DNA of 54,602 nucleotides from Armatimonadota bacterium (GCA_020438215.1 JAGQUX010000020.1:1-54602), one strand, 5' to 3'. Positions 34,010 to 42,866 are shown, numbered from the stretch's first letter. A program made the numbers and translations. The notes: generated from the sequence alone by a model not told the origin.

Positions 34010-35122
34010 TCAGGAGGTGAGTGCCGTCGCCGCCATGACTTCGCGGAACGCGGATTCGAAGATGTCCATTTCTTCGCGGGTGCCGATGCTCACACGGATG
34101 ATCTGCGGCAAACCGAGTGGCCCGCCCGCACGAACGATCACTCCCCGTTTGAGCAGTTCATCGAATACTTCCTTATCGTCGCGTTGCACATCCACACAGA
34201 TGAAGTTTGCCGCACTAGGAATGGAACGTAAGCCCATATCAGCGGCGATTTTAGCGACACGATCCAGCCCCTCTTGATTGACTTTTCGTGATGCGGCAAC
34301 GTGGCTTTGATCTTCCAGAGCGGCAACGGCGCCGGCTTGGGCGACGGCGTTCGCGTTGAATGGTGGTCGGGCGCGATCCATCGCGTCGATTACCTCGGGT
34401 GAGGCGAGTCCGTATCCGATACGAATTCCCGCTAAGCCGTAACCTTTGCTGAACGTTCGGAGAGCGATGACCGGCTTGCCGTCTTTCACATAGTCGAGGC
34501 CGTTGGGGAAATCGGGGAGGTCGGCGGCGTATTCGACATAGGCTTCGTCAAGCACGAGCATGGCCCCTTTAGGGAGGTCGTTCAGAAACGCATCAACTTC
34601 CGCCTTTTTGACGACGGTTCCGGTTGGGTTGTGTGGGTTCGGTAGAAAGACTAGACGAGTCTTCTCGGTGAGTGCCTTGGCCATTGCCGGAAGATCGTGG
34701 GTCATGTCATCGCGGAGTGGCACGCGCACCTCTTTCGCTCCGGTGATGGTGGCGGCGGCGTTGTAGCGGACGAATGTAGGGTCGCCCACAATGATCTCCG
34801 TTCCCGGTACCAGATAAACCGAGCCCAGCAGAGTCAGCAGTTCATCAGAGCCGTTGCCCAGCACGACTTGATTGGATTCCAAGCTATAAAACTTGGCAAT
34901 GGCATGGCGGAGTTCGTATCCGGAGGCATCGGGATAGAGGTGGATTTTGGTCACCGCCTCTTGCATTGCGGCGATGGCATGGGGGCTGGCTCCAAGCGGG
35001 TTTTCGTTGCTGGCGAGTTTGACCACGCGATCCAAGCCTAGTTCGCGCTGAACCTCCTCAATCGGCTTACCCGCCACATATTTCGGCAGGGTTTGGATAG
35101 AAGGCCGGATGGTTTGAGACAT
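34010..35122 (-). CDS. hisC: Histidinol-phosphate aminotransferase
   Basis: A 370-residue PLP enzyme of histidine biosynthesis (imidazole acetol-phosphate plus glutamate to histidinol phosphate). It has KLASNENPLGASPHA at the N-terminus, FLPNPHNPTGT, DEAYVEYA and the PLP-Lys motif RTFSKGYGLAGIRIGYG, and ends with RVSIGTREEMDIF. The frame is open to 35215, but ATG 35122 gives the standard length and has TACACT exactly six bases upstream. No other his genes are adjacent. Confidence 0.94.
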   Translation of the reverse strand: MSQTIRPSIQTLPKYVAGKPIEEVQRELGLDRVVKLASNENPLGASPHAIAAMQEAVTKIHLYPDASGYELRHAIAKFYSLESNQVVLGNGSDELLTLLGSVYLVPGTEIIVGDPTFVRYNAAATITGAKEVRVPLRDDMTHDLPAMAKALTEKTRLVFLPNPHNPTGTVVKKAEVDAFLNDLPKGAMLVLDEAYVEYAADLPDFPNGLDYVKDGKPVIALRTFSKGYGLAGIRIGYGLASPEVIDAMDRARPPFNANAVAQAGAVAALEDQSHVAASRKVNQEGLDRVAKIAADMGLRSIPSAANFICVDVQRDDKEVFDELLKRGVIVRAGGPLGLPQIIRVSIGTREEMDIFESAFREVMAATALTS

Positions 35123-35128
35123 GAGGCC

Positions 35129-35134
35129 AGTGTA
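35129..35134 (-). promoter_or_regulatory. -10 element of a probable leaderless promoter for hisC
   Basis: TACACT, six bases (GGCCTC), then ATG at 35122. It decides the hisC start against upstream in-frame ATGs. Confidence 0.6.
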
Positions 35135-35175
35135 CCGAGGGCGTCCCATTTCAACTCGGCATACTGGGGGCATCC

Positions 35176-35505
35176 ATGACGGTTTTGATCTTTGAAAACA
35201 ACTTGATGTGGTCACCGCGATTGATGAAATCGGTGCAGGGGCTGGGGCACAAGGCGGTGCTATTCGAGCAAATCCCTGATGAGTTTCCGGTGGCGGATTG
35301 CGCGATCTTGAATCTGGCGTATGGGCCGGATGAAGAGATGAAGGGGCTGATCGCGCGGTTGCGCGGTCGAAATGTGTATGTGATCGGGCACGCTGGTCAT
35401 AAGGAAAAGGAAAAACTCGAAGTCGGAAAAGAGATGGGCTGTGATCGCTTGGCGACCAATAGTGAGATTACGTTCAAGCTGGAGAAGCTGTTGAATGAGG
35501 TGTAA
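35176..35505 (+). CDS. Small receiver-like (flavodoxin-fold) protein
   Basis: A 109-residue alpha/beta protein (VLIFENNLMWSPRLMKSV, DCAILNLAYGP, VYVIGHAGHKEKEK, MGCDRLATNSEITFKLEKLL). The strand-helix order fits a response-regulator receiver fold, but the phosphoacceptor Asp and acidic pocket are not in the usual places, so it is probably a pseudo-receiver. It is divergent from hisC by 53 bases. Partner unknown. Confidence 0.75.
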   Translation: MTVLIFENNLMWSPRLMKSVQGLGHKAVLFEQIPDEFPVADCAILNLAYGPDEEMKGLIARLRGRNVYVIGHAGHKEKEKLEVGKEMGCDRLATNSEITFKLEKLLNEV

Positions 35506-35525
35506 CAAACGATGCTCCGAAAACG

Positions 35526-35560
35526 TAATAGTAGACAAATATGCACTATTATGGTACAAT
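35526..35560 (+). promoter_or_regulatory. Near-consensus promoter with overlapping inverted repeat for the Panacea-domain operon
   Basis: -35 TAGACA (35532-35537), a 17-base spacer and -10 TACAAT (35555-35560) preceded by TGG, an extended -10. The arms TAATAGT (35526-35532) and ACTATTA (35545-35551) are perfect complements overlapping the -35 and spacer, the right place for an autorepressor operator. AGGAGG (35568-35573) serves the ATG at 35578. Confidence 0.7.
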
Positions 35561-35577
35561 AAATTACAGGAGGAAAA

Positions 35578-36093
35578 ATGACTGGTTCTTACCCCTGCGA
35601 AGCCGTTGCAAACTGGTTTATTAAGAAATTTCAAGGTGACCAGAAGGCTATCACTCAGCTTCAGTTGCAGAAGCTTGTCTACATCGCGCATGGATGGCAT
35701 TTAGCCTCCTCTGTAAACACAGACGGGATAATTGCGGAAGCAATTTTTGCTTGGAAGTATGGGCCCGTGATTCCTCGTCTATGGGAGGAGTTTGCGCAAT
35801 TCGGTAGCCGCCCGATTACTGATTTTGCTACAGATGAAGTTGATGGACACATTTTTGTCCCGGATATTTCTAACCACTCCCCTCAGGCTTGGGAGATTCA
35901 ACTTTTGGATTATGTTTACGATGTTTATGGTAGGTTGACTGGCCCTCAACTCATCGAATTGACTCATAAGCCGGGAACACCGTGGCATAGCGTAACAGAG
36001 GGTGGAACAAAAATATCTAGTAACAAATTAATCAATAACTCCGTTATTAGAGACTACTATGCCCAACTTTTGGAAGAGTTGAACGGAAACTAG
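35578..36093 (+). CDS. Panacea/SocA-domain (DUF4065) antitoxin-like protein
   Basis: A 171-residue protein. The domain signature is present: ITQLQLQKLVYIAHGWHLA (about residues 24-43), then AIFAWKYGPVIPRLWEEF (about 56-73) and a GSRPITDF segment. The C-terminal LTHKPGTPWHSV and final helix match the family. Panacea domains act as promiscuous antitoxins in PanAT-type toxin-antitoxin pairs and as the SocA proteolytic adaptor. It is the first gene of a two-gene unit with its own strong promoter and operator-like repeat. It is AT-richer than flanking genes, consistent with a mobile accessory cassette. Confidence 0.87.
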   Translation: MTGSYPCEAVANWFIKKFQGDQKAITQLQLQKLVYIAHGWHLASSVNTDGIIAEAIFAWKYGPVIPRLWEEFAQFGSRPITDFATDEVDGHIFVPDISNHSPQAWEIQLLDYVYDVYGRLTGPQLIELTHKPGTPWHSVTEGGTKISSNKLINNSVIRDYYAQLLEELNGN

Positions 36094-36094
36094 C

Positions 36095-36640
36095 GTGAAT
36101 GATCCCCAAGAGAACATTGAAAAGCTTCAAAAGTCACGGAACCCAGAAGTAAGTTCAGGCGAAGATTCCAAGAGCCTCTGGGAGGATTGGCGAAAATCGT
36201 ATTCGAATCCGGGGGAATTTGTTCATTCTCCTGAGCAACTTCACCAGTCAAGAAGCTATGTAATGATGCTCCTTGCCTGTTATGGTGATGACCAATTGAA
36301 AAATAAGGTCGTTGAGAAGCTCGTAGACCAAGAAATTGGACTTCAAGAATCTATTAGGATTCAAGGCTACAGCTCAGCAGAGATACGTGACCGAGTAAGA
36401 AAATTTTTGGCATGGTTCATTCCGATCTTATTCTCAACATTCGTTTTGGGATTGGTGATCATCCTCGTAGGTAAATCAGCATGGGGTTGGAGTGTTGATG
36501 ATTTGGCAATCGAGACATTAACTTCGCTTATCAAATGGTCATTCGGAGGATTGGTTGCTACGATTGTGCTCTATTATTTCCCTAGCAAGGAGTCGCTGAA
36601 AAGATTGTTTGATCGCAAGCAACAGACCGATGTGAGATGA
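36095..36640 (+). CDS. Two-helix membrane protein, candidate toxin partner of the Panacea protein
   Basis: A 181-residue protein starting at GTG one base after the antitoxin-like stop (TAG-C-GTG), which suggests coupled translation. The N-terminal ~100 residues are hydrophilic and helical (LWEDWRKSYSNPGEFVH, LACYGDDQLKNKVVEKL). Two hydrophobic helices follow (FLAWFIPILFSTFVLGLVI, about 106-127, and KWSFGGLVATIVLYYF, about 148-164), separated by an acidic loop, then a basic tail. No recognised family. By position it is where toxins of Panacea-domain pairs are encoded. A membrane-damaging or membrane-tethered effector is inferred, not shown. Confidence 0.8.
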   Translation: MNDPQENIEKLQKSRNPEVSSGEDSKSLWEDWRKSYSNPGEFVHSPEQLHQSRSYVMMLLACYGDDQLKNKVVEKLVDQEIGLQESIRIQGYSSAEIRDRVRKFLAWFIPILFSTFVLGLVIILVGKSAWGWSVDDLAIETLTSLIKWSFGGLVATIVLYYFPSKESLKRLFDRKQQTDVR

Positions 36641-36748
36641 GCCAGTAATTTTACTGGTTCTGCGGCATTTTTGGAACATCCACCCCGGAACTCCGGTCAA
36701 CCAATTGTCTTTTGCGACTGGATTCATGGAGCAGTATCCATGTGAGTT

Positions 36749-36783
36749 GGCAAGTGAGCTTTGCTCGCTTGCCGCTTTTCTGT
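36749..36783 (+). terminator. Rho-independent terminator behind the Panacea operon
   Basis: GGCAAGTGAGC (36749-36759) pairs with GCTCGCTTGCC (36763-36773) with one T.G wobble and a TTT loop, followed by GCTTTTCTGTT. A weaker hairpin (CCAGTAA/TTACTGG, 36642-36657) lies directly after the stop codon. Confidence 0.75.
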
Positions 36784-36820
36784 TAACCCGGGTGGGTTTC
36801 GCGCTAAACTGAAGCCATCT

Positions 36821-37522
36821 ATGGACAAGGTTAAGAAGAATGCGACCGAGGCGCTGGCAGGACACCTTTTTGATGGAATGACGATCATGTCGGGCGGGTT
36901 TGGGTTGTGTGGTATCCCCGAACATCTGATCCTCGCCATCCGCGATTCCGGCGTGAAAGACATCACCGTCATCAGCAATAACTGTGGCGTGGATGATTTT
37001 GGGCTGGGGCTACTTTTGCAAACCAAGCAGATCAAGAAAATGGTGAGCAGCTATGTCGGCGAGAACGCCGAATTTGAGCGGCAGTTTCTGGAAAAGGAGC
37101 TGGAGCTAGAGTTCAATCCGCAGGGCACGCTGGCTGAGCGCATCCGTGCTGGTGGGGCAGGAATCCCTGCGTTCTTTGTCAAGACCGGATTCGGAACCGT
37201 GATCGCGGAAGGGAAGGAAACTCGCGAGTTCGATGGCGAGATGTATGTGATGGAGACCGCTCTGAAAGCTGACCTTTCTATAGTGAAAGCGTGGAAAGCC
37301 GATCGCTGGGGCAACCTGATCTATCGCAAGACGGCGCGCAACTTCAATCCGATGATGGCGACGGCGGGCAAAGTCTGCATCGCGGAAGTGGAAGAGCTTG
37401 TCGAAGTCGGCGGGCTGGATGCCGACCGGATTGATACGCCATCCATTTTTGTGGATTCGGTGGTCGTTGGTGATCATTTTGAGAAACGAATCGAGCGACT
37501 GACGACTCGTGAACGCGCATAA
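36821..37522 (+). CDS. scoA: 3-oxoacid CoA-transferase subunit A
   Basis: A 233-residue alpha subunit of succinyl-CoA:3-ketoacid CoA-transferase type. The N-terminus [20 protein letters not shown] leads to [14 protein letters not shown] (CoA-binding GxGxxG-like turn). [14 protein letters not shown] and [16 protein letters not shown]-like [15 protein letters not shown] follow, then [20 protein letters not shown]. With subunit B it activates acetoacetate for ketone-body or branched-chain catabolism. ATG 36821 gives the standard start; the frame runs further upstream only through a terminator. Subunit B is 2.3 kb downstream, beyond a chemoreceptor gene. Confidence 0.93.
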   Translation: MDKVKKNATEALAGHLFDGMTIMSGGFGLCGIPEHLILAIRDSGVKDITVISNNCGVDDFGLGLLLQTKQIKKMVSSYVGENAEFERQFLEKELELEFNPQGTLAERIRAGGAGIPAFFVKTGFGTVIAEGKETREFDGEMYVMETALKADLSIVKAWKADRWGNLIYRKTARNFNPMMATAGKVCIAEVEELVEVGGLDADRIDTPSIFVDSVVVGDHFEKRIERLTTRERA

Positions 37523-37616
37523 GAATATTCATTTCTTGCGGAGTTCAAAACAATCCTGGCGATCATAAGCTAGAGAATGAAGACTCTTTCGTAAGGTTTG
37601 CTAAGGAAAGGTAGCA

Positions 37617-37670
37617 TTAGGAACCGAAACCTAAGTTGGCGGCCCGGCATTTTTGCATATTTGCCTGGCC
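37617..37670 (+). promoter_or_regulatory. Two consecutive hairpins in the leader of the chemoreceptor gene
   Basis: TTAGG/CCTAA (37617-37621, 37630-37634) with loop AACCGAAA is followed by GGCCCGGCA/TGCCTGGCC (37641-37649, 37662-37670; one mismatch), which ends 13 bases before the ATG. They may modulate translation. The conserved core of c-di-GMP riboswitches is not present. Confidence 0.3.
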
Positions 37671-37683
37671 ATGGACTGAGGAA

Positions 37684-39648
37684 ATGTGGTTCAAGAATTT
37701 AAAAGTCGGTAAAAAGCTCGCGCTGGCATTTGGTGCAATCTGCGCGATGATGGGAATCCTGGTTGGATTGACATTTTACAATCAAGGAATTGCGAGGGAA
37801 AGTGTCGATCGCCTGTACACGGACGGTGTTCAGGGGACTGAGAATATCACCAAGTTGTATGCCAATACAGGTGAAGATCGCTCTCTACTCTATGAAATGC
37901 TCAACCATTTGAACACGGAAGGCAAGGTGCCGGAAGAACTTGATGCTCGAATGGAAAAGCTGGATGTCCAACGTGACGAAATCTGGAATGCGTATGACGT
38001 AACCGTTGTCTTGCCAGATGACAAAGCGAATTGGGCAGAACTTAACACAATTTTTGATGAGTACAAGGGCGTATCCGAAGAGATCGAAGCTCTTATGGAT
38101 AAAGGGAAAGGAGCAGAGGGTCTCGCGTTAGCAAACTCAAAGCTTGCACCCATTTTTCATGAAAAATTAACTCCGAAATTACAAGAGATGGTTCAGTGGA
38201 ACGTTGATCAAGGTTCGTTGAGAAACGATCAAATCATGAGTTTCTTCGCTACCTCACGGAATACAACGATTATTGTCTCACTCATCAGTTTTGCGATCGC
38301 AATATTCTTTGCTCGCATTACAACGAAGAGCGTTGTCTCACCTCTCATTGACCTGAAGAAGCAGCTTGCATCGTTAGGCGCAAACTGTATTACAGGTCTT
38401 GCCAACAGTATTGGTGGTTTGCAAAACGGTGACCTCTGTGGTGAGGTGATGCCGGTGACGAATACCGTCAACTACGATGCAAAAGATGAAATTGGCGAAA
38501 TTTGTCAAATCTTCGATACCACACTGAAAACTGCTCAAAGTGCGTTGCTCGGTTACAACGATTGCCTTGGCACGCTTCGAGGCGTGATGTCCGAGATTGA
38601 TGCCCAGGCAAACGGTGTTGCGGCTTCTAGCCAACAACTCGCTGGCTCGGCAACGACCACAACGGAATTGGCTAATTCGACCGGCGAAACAATGAACCAA
38701 GTCGGTCATGCCGTCAATGAAACGAGCTCCACCAGTGAGCAAATTGCGATTGGTGCTCAAAAGCTGGCCGCTGAAGCACAAGACGCTTCGAATGCCGTCG
38801 ATAGCTTGACTCAAGCAATCGAAGGGGTATTGGCCGCAACCCAAGAGCAGGGCTCAATCACTGAAGAAGCTTCTGAGATTGCTGGTCAAGGTGGGGAAGC
38901 CGTCAAGCGAACCATCTCCAGCATGGGTGAAATCGAAAGCAAAGTCTCCGCTTGTGCGGCCGTCATCCAAGACTTGGGTCAAAAGCAAGCACAGATCGGG
39001 AACATTGTTCAGACGATTGATGACATTGCTTCCCAAACGAATTTGTTGGCTCTCAATGCGGCGATTGAAGCCGCTCGAGCGGGCGAACATGGCAAGGGTT
39101 TTGCAGTCGTTGCCGAAGAAGTTCGGAAGCTGGCTGAGCGATGTGCCAATGCAACTCAAGAAATCAGTGATTTGATCGGATCGGTCAGCGAAGGTGTCAA
39201 CCAATCCATTGTTGCGATGGAAGAAAGCATGGAGAAAGTTGCGGACGGAACCTCGTTCTCTGGCGAAGCACGTGAAGCATTGGAAGGCATTATCAATGCC
39301 GTATCACGAGTGCAGGATTCTGCGAATCAGAATGCGAAACTTGTGAAATCCATGTCTCAAAATGCTGGAGTTGTGGAAGGAACGGTTGGACAAGTTGCCG
39401 CCATTTCTCAACAAACAGCTGCCGGTGCTCAGGAACTCAGCGCAAGCAGCGAAGAAATGAGCGCAAGTGTTGAAGAAGTCAACCGAAGCGTTGGGGAGCA
39501 AGTTGGATTGATTAGCGAAATGAGCGCTATGAGCCAGGAACTCGCAGCCACAGCAGAGACACTGAAGGTAATGATGTCCAAGTTCCGCTATGACATGGGA
39601 ATGCCCTCTGCGGAAGTGTCTTCAGAAGAGTATCAACAGGCAGCATAA
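37684..39648 (+). CDS. Methyl-accepting chemotaxis protein
   Basis: A 654-residue transmembrane chemoreceptor. TM1 spans about residues 11-33 ([17 protein letters not shown]). A periplasmic four-helix-type sensor follows to about 190, then TM2 ([15 protein letters not shown], about 196-212). After a HAMP-like linker comes a long coiled-coil signalling domain, with the conserved tip [20 protein letters not shown] and [16 protein letters not shown] near 445-485. Gln/Glu pairs around 400-430 and 590-620 are possible methylation sites, and there is no NWETF pentapeptide for CheR/CheB tethering. ATG 37684 is preferred over TTG 37636, since [16 protein letters not shown] is a typical receptor start. 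The ligand is unknown; its place between the CoA-transferase subunit genes is odd. Confidence 0.93.
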   Translation: MWFKNLKVGKKLALAFGAICAMMGILVGLTFYNQGIARESVDRLYTDGVQGTENITKLYANTGEDRSLLYEMLNHLNTEGKVPEELDARMEKLDVQRDEIWNAYDVTVVLPDDKANWAELNTIFDEYKGVSEEIEALMDKGKGAEGLALANSKLAPIFHEKLTPKLQEMVQWNVDQGSLRNDQIMSFFATSRNTTIIVSLISFAIAIFFARITTKSVVSPLIDLKKQLASLGANCITGLANSIGGLQNGDLCGEVMPVTNTVNYDAKDEIGEICQIFDTTLKTAQSALLGYNDCLGTLRGVMSEIDAQANGVAASSQQLAGSATTTTELANSTGETMNQVGHAVNETSSTSEQIAIGAQKLAAEAQDASNAVDSLTQAIEGVLAATQEQGSITEEASEIAGQGGEAVKRTISSMGEIESKVSACAAVIQDLGQKQAQIGNIVQTIDDIASQTNLLALNAAIEAARAGEHGKGFAVVAEEVRKLAERCANATQEISDLIGSVSEGVNQSIVAMEESMEKVADGTSFSGEAREALEGIINAVSRVQDSANQNAKLVKSMSQNAGVVEGTVGQVAAISQQTAAGAQELSASSEEMSASVEEVNRSVGEQVGLISEMSAMSQELAATAETLKVMMSKFRYDMGMPSAEVSSEEYQQAA

Positions 39649-39670
39649 ACTGATCCACAGTCCTCATGCG

Positions 39671-39704
39671 AAAGCCCCCAGGAACAGAATCCTGGGGGCT
39701 TTTC
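39671..39704 (+). terminator. Strong terminator after the chemoreceptor gene
   Basis: The perfect 12-bp stem AAAGCCCCCAGG/CCTGGGGGCTTT has an eight-base loop and is followed by T residues. The 5' A run means it could also act on the minus strand. Confidence 0.85.
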
Positions 39705-39782
39705 ACATTCTTCAGACGAGTTCTCAAAGGCATCCAGTTCGGTTCGGGAAACAAGTCAATCAAACAGTGAGCTTGGTTCAAG

Positions 39783-39788
39783 TAGAAT
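39783..39788 (+). promoter_or_regulatory. -10 element of a probable leaderless promoter for scoB
   Basis: TAGAAT, six bases (TGGCGC), then ATG at 39795. It gives scoB independent transcription after the terminator at 39671-39704. Confidence 0.55.
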
Positions 39789-39794
39789 TGGCGC

Positions 39795-40454
39795 ATGGCA
39801 ATGACGCGAGATGAGATGGCGATGCGCGCGGCGCAGGAACTCCAAGATGGATTCTATGTGAACCTTGGAATCGGGATACCAACGCTGGTGGCGAATTACA
39901 TTCCGAGCGGAGTAGAAGTCGTGCTTCAGAGCGAAAACGGGATGCTTGGTATGGGGCCATTCCCGTTTGAAGGTGAAGCCGATCCTGACCTCATCAATGC
40001 GGGGAAGCAGACGATCACAGAGATTCCGGGGACGGCGTTCTTTAGCTCAGCTGATTCATTCGGAATGATCCGCGGCGGACACATTGACCTCTCGATTCTG
40101 GGCGCGATGGAAGTTGCAGAAAACGGTGATCTTGCGAACTGGATGATCCCCGGCAAGATGGTGAAAGGCATGGGCGGGGCAATGGACTTGGTTGCCGGCG
40201 TCAAGAAGGTTGTTGTCGTGATGGAGCACACGAACAAGCGCGGCGAATCGAAGATTTTGAAGAAATGCACGCTCCCACTCACAGGCAAAGGGTGCGTGAA
40301 CATGATCATCACCGACCTTGCTGTGTTCGAAGTGGGAACGGATGGATTGGTGTTGATTGAAACTGCACCCGGCGTTGAAGTCAGCGAGATTGATGAGAAG
40401 ACGGAAGCGGCATTTTCCGTATCTCCGAGTGTGAAAGCAGTTACTTTGTCTTAG
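39795..40454 (+). CDS. scoB: 3-oxoacid CoA-transferase subunit B
   Basis: A 219-residue beta subunit. It carries [16 protein letters not shown], the catalytic Glu motif [14 protein letters not shown] (the Glu forms the glutamyl-CoA thioester), [19 protein letters not shown]-type segments and [10 protein letters not shown]. It completes the heterodimer with ScoA (36821-37522). The last 14 bases overlap the convergent TfoX-like gene. Confidence 0.94.
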   Translation: MAMTRDEMAMRAAQELQDGFYVNLGIGIPTLVANYIPSGVEVVLQSENGMLGMGPFPFEGEADPDLINAGKQTITEIPGTAFFSSADSFGMIRGGHIDLSILGAMEVAENGDLANWMIPGKMVKGMGGAMDLVAGVKKVVVVMEHTNKRGESKILKKCTLPLTGKGCVNMIITDLAVFEVGTDGLVLIETAPGVEVSEIDEKTEAAFSVSPSVKAVTLS

Positions 40455-40803
40455 CCTTCTTCGGCGTCTTCTTGGCAGCGGCGCGGCGTGCGGCACCTAA
40501 ACCTAATTCCGCCCAGGGGCGCATGGCCTCTGGGCTTTCAAATGCCTCGGCGGGGGGATTGTAATAGCTCATCGCCATTGGTTTTTCTCCGCCGCTGTAA
40601 ATGAAAGGCCCACATCCCGCTGATTCAAAAGCTTCCCGGTTTTCATCATCGACTTTCAGATAGAGATCGTCAATGGCGATGAGGGCAAAGAACAGATCAT
40701 CGCAATACAAGCCGTTTCCGCCAAACATCGGCTTGTTGCGGATTGTGCCGAGTGGGCTGAGTAAGTCAATACAGTTCTGAACGACTTCGGGAGAATTTGC
40801 CAT
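40441..40803 (-). CDS. TfoX/Sxy N-terminal-domain protein
   Basis: A 120-residue protein with the TfoX N-terminal fold ([29 protein letters not shown], here [10 protein letters not shown] near residue 26, then [13 protein letters not shown]). TfoX in gamma-proteobacteria activates competence. Stand-alone N-domains like this are widespread and uncharacterised. The basic Ala/Lys-rich tail ([17 protein letters not shown]) may contact nucleic acid. No competence genes are nearby. Confidence 0.88.
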   Translation of the reverse strand: MANSPEVVQNCIDLLSPLGTIRNKPMFGGNGLYCDDLFFALIAIDDLYLKVDDENREAFESAGCGPFIYSGGEKPMAMSYYNPPAEAFESPEAMRPWAELGLGAARRAAAKKTPKKAKTK

Positions 40804-40837
40804 GGATCAGGCATACCAGATGCACAACTCAAAAAGG

Positions 40838-40843
40838 TAGATT
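40838..40843 (+). promoter_or_regulatory. -10 element of a probable leaderless promoter for the M20 peptidase
   Basis: TAGATT, six bases (GCCTGC), then ATG at 40850. Confidence 0.5.
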
Positions 40844-40849
40844 GCCTGC

Positions 40850-42037
40850 ATGTCTCTTCGCCAACGTATTGATCAAGACGCTGATTTCCTCGCCGCATTC
40901 CGCCAAGACTTGCACCAGCATCCGGAGTTGATGTATGAGGAGCATCGAACTTCCGAGCAGGTTCGCAAGACTTTGGAGCAAACAGGAATTCAGTTCAAAG
41001 CGGGATTGGCTGGTGGCACTGGGATCCTCGCTTATCTCCCCGCATCTGGCGAGAAAGTTGGCACCGTCGCTCTTCGTGCGGATATGGATGCACTACCGAT
41101 TCATGAAGAAACTGGTCTGCCTTACGCCAGCCAGACTCCCGGCAAGATGCACGCCTGCGGTCACGATGGACACACGGCGATTCTGCTCGGGGCATTGCGC
41201 GCGCTGGTGAGCGAAGAAAATCGCCCGAACGATATCCTGTTTATGTTCCAACCCGCCGAAGAGGGCGGGGCAGGCGGTGAGCGGATGTGTCAAGACGGGG
41301 TGCTGAACGGAACGATCTTCGGTGAGCCGGTCGATTACGTCTTTGGCCTCCACGGTTGGCCTGCGGAAGATGTCGGACAGTTCTTTATCCGGAATGGACC
41401 GATGCTCGCGGCAACCGACGAATTCCGTGTGACGATCCATGGGCAAGGAGGGCACGCCGCAACTCCGCATCTAGCAAACGATCCGGTGGTGGCTTCCGCG
41501 CAAGTGATTACGGCATTGCAATCCGTAGCGAGCCGAAACGCTGATCCCCTGGACAGCATTGTCTTCACGGTCGGCGCGATCAATGGTGGGGCCGCCCACA
41601 ACGTGATCCCCGAAGCGGTGAGCCTAAAAGGGACGATGCGAACTCTCCTCCCTGAAACACGGGAGATGGGTAAGAAGCGTTTCTATGAGATTGTCGAGGG
41701 TATCAGCCTTGCCATGGGGTGCAAAGCCGAAATTGATTGGCACGACGGCTATCCCGTGACATTCAACGATTCAGTTGCGGCGGATCGCTTCCGTGATATG
41801 GCGCGAAAGCAGTTCGGTGATGATCGCCTGCATGAACTCGAAGTGCCAATTATGGGTGGGGAAGATTTCAGCTATTACGGGCTCCATGCTCCCGCCGCGT
41901 TCTACTTTGTTGGGCTTCGCCGAGAAGGCGATGAAAACCCAGCAAATGTACATACCCCCAGGTTCGATTTCAATGATGCGGTGATCCCGGATTGCGTGGA
42001 AGCAATGTGCCGGCTCGCGCTTGATCCAGTAAAATAG
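40850..42037 (+). CDS. M20-family metallopeptidase/amidohydrolase (hippurate hydrolase-like)
   Basis: A 395-residue dizinc amidohydrolase. It has RRDLHQHPEL-like FRQDLHQHPELMYEE, ALRADMDALPIHE, the metal motif HACGHDGHTAIL, FQPAEEGGAGG with the catalytic Glu, HGWPAEDVG and GGEDFSYYG. Substrates of the family are N-acyl amino acids, N-acetyl-diaminopimelate or hippurate. No signal peptide, so it is cytosolic. The dipeptide epimerase encoded 0.8 kb downstream suggests a role in peptide or cell-wall amino-acid recycling (inference). Confidence 0.94.
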   Translation: MSLRQRIDQDADFLAAFRQDLHQHPELMYEEHRTSEQVRKTLEQTGIQFKAGLAGGTGILAYLPASGEKVGTVALRADMDALPIHEETGLPYASQTPGKMHACGHDGHTAILLGALRALVSEENRPNDILFMFQPAEEGGAGGERMCQDGVLNGTIFGEPVDYVFGLHGWPAEDVGQFFIRNGPMLAATDEFRVTIHGQGGHAATPHLANDPVVASAQVITALQSVASRNADPLDSIVFTVGAINGGAAHNVIPEAVSLKGTMRTLLPETREMGKKRFYEIVEGISLAMGCKAEIDWHDGYPVTFNDSVAADRFRDMARKQFGDDRLHELEVPIMGGEDFSYYGLHAPAAFYFVGLRREGDENPANVHTPRFDFNDAVIPDCVEAMCRLALDPVK

Positions 42038-42056
42038 TCGCTCCTTTGGACTTGCT

Positions 42057-42845
42057 ATGAAAGTTATGCGTTGGAGTTTGGTGTTGGGGGTGATCACGGT
42101 TGCCACTCAGAGTTTTGGCGTGATCATCGAGAACTTCGATTCCGCCACTTTGGATTCTCAGTGGATGTTTCGTGCGCCGGGATTCAGCGGTTCAACTTCT
42201 GGGAATCTGGAACCAGATCCGAACATTGGTCGTGTGATCAATATGCCATTGCCGCCAAACCCGAATGGTGGTTCTGGTCGGGTGTATGAAGCGAGTTGGA
42301 GCTTCAAATGGGATGCTCCCCACAATTGGGTGCGCTTGACGACTTTCAACGCTACCGGCACCCCGAACCCTCGTATTGATTTCTCGCAGAAGCTTTATTT
42401 TCAGATGTGGACGAATGCGCCAATCCGAGTTGCGCTTGGGTTGCGCGAAGTTCCGGTCGACGGTGCGCCAGGCTCTAACGGGGGCACGAGCGGAGCTATC
42501 GAATGGGTGAGTGGTTTTGATCTCCGCACGGATGGACAAGTTTTCGATCCGGGCGGACAGCTTTATGCTGAGAATCAGTGGCACCAAGTTCAAATTAACT
42601 TGCAGTCGATTGGTTTGGGGACGCCCCAACCGGGCAAGGTCGCGGGCTTTACTGGAAACGGGATTCTGGATAGCACTGGTGGATATGTTTTGGAGCACAT
42701 TGCCTTTACAGGTGTGGAAGGGCATAGCGATTATCAAGTGTTCCTCGATAACTTTGCTCAGTCACCAACCCCAGAGCCGATGACGATGATCGGACTTGGG
42801 CTTGGTGCCGCATTCTTGGCACGAAAGAAGAAAAAGCGCGTCTGA
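42057..42845 (+). CDS. PEP-CTERM-anchored secreted protein
   Basis: A 262-residue protein. A signal peptide (RWSLVLGVITVATQSFG) is followed by a beta-sandwich-like domain (ENFDSATLDSQWMF, VYEASWSFKWDAPHNWVRL, DNFAQ) that resembles carbohydrate-binding or laminin-G-like folds. The tail TPEPMTMIGLGLGAAFLARKKKKRV-type signal has Pro-Glu-Pro, a hydrophobic helix and a basic end. It has no catalytic motif and is a likely surface or extracellular-matrix protein. It starts 19 bases after the M20 gene. Confidence 0.87.
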   Translation: MKVMRWSLVLGVITVATQSFGVIIENFDSATLDSQWMFRAPGFSGSTSGNLEPDPNIGRVINMPLPPNPNGGSGRVYEASWSFKWDAPHNWVRLTTFNATGTPNPRIDFSQKLYFQMWTNAPIRVALGLREVPVDGAPGSNGGTSGAIEWVSGFDLRTDGQVFDPGGQLYAENQWHQVQINLQSIGLGTPQPGKVAGFTGNGILDSTGGYVLEHIAFTGVEGHSDYQVFLDNFAQSPTPEPMTMIGLGLGAAFLARKKKKRV

Positions 42846-42866
42846 TCCGCGTAGAATTCAGCTTCT

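Noticed and set aside
37577-37594. A five-codon mini-ORF (MKTLS) in the MCP leader
   Set aside because: Too short to support without conservation or ribosome data.
37561-37683. Cyclic di-GMP riboswitch upstream of the MCP gene
   Set aside because: I looked for the GGCAAA...GACGCAAAGC core and the tetraloop receptor; neither is present.
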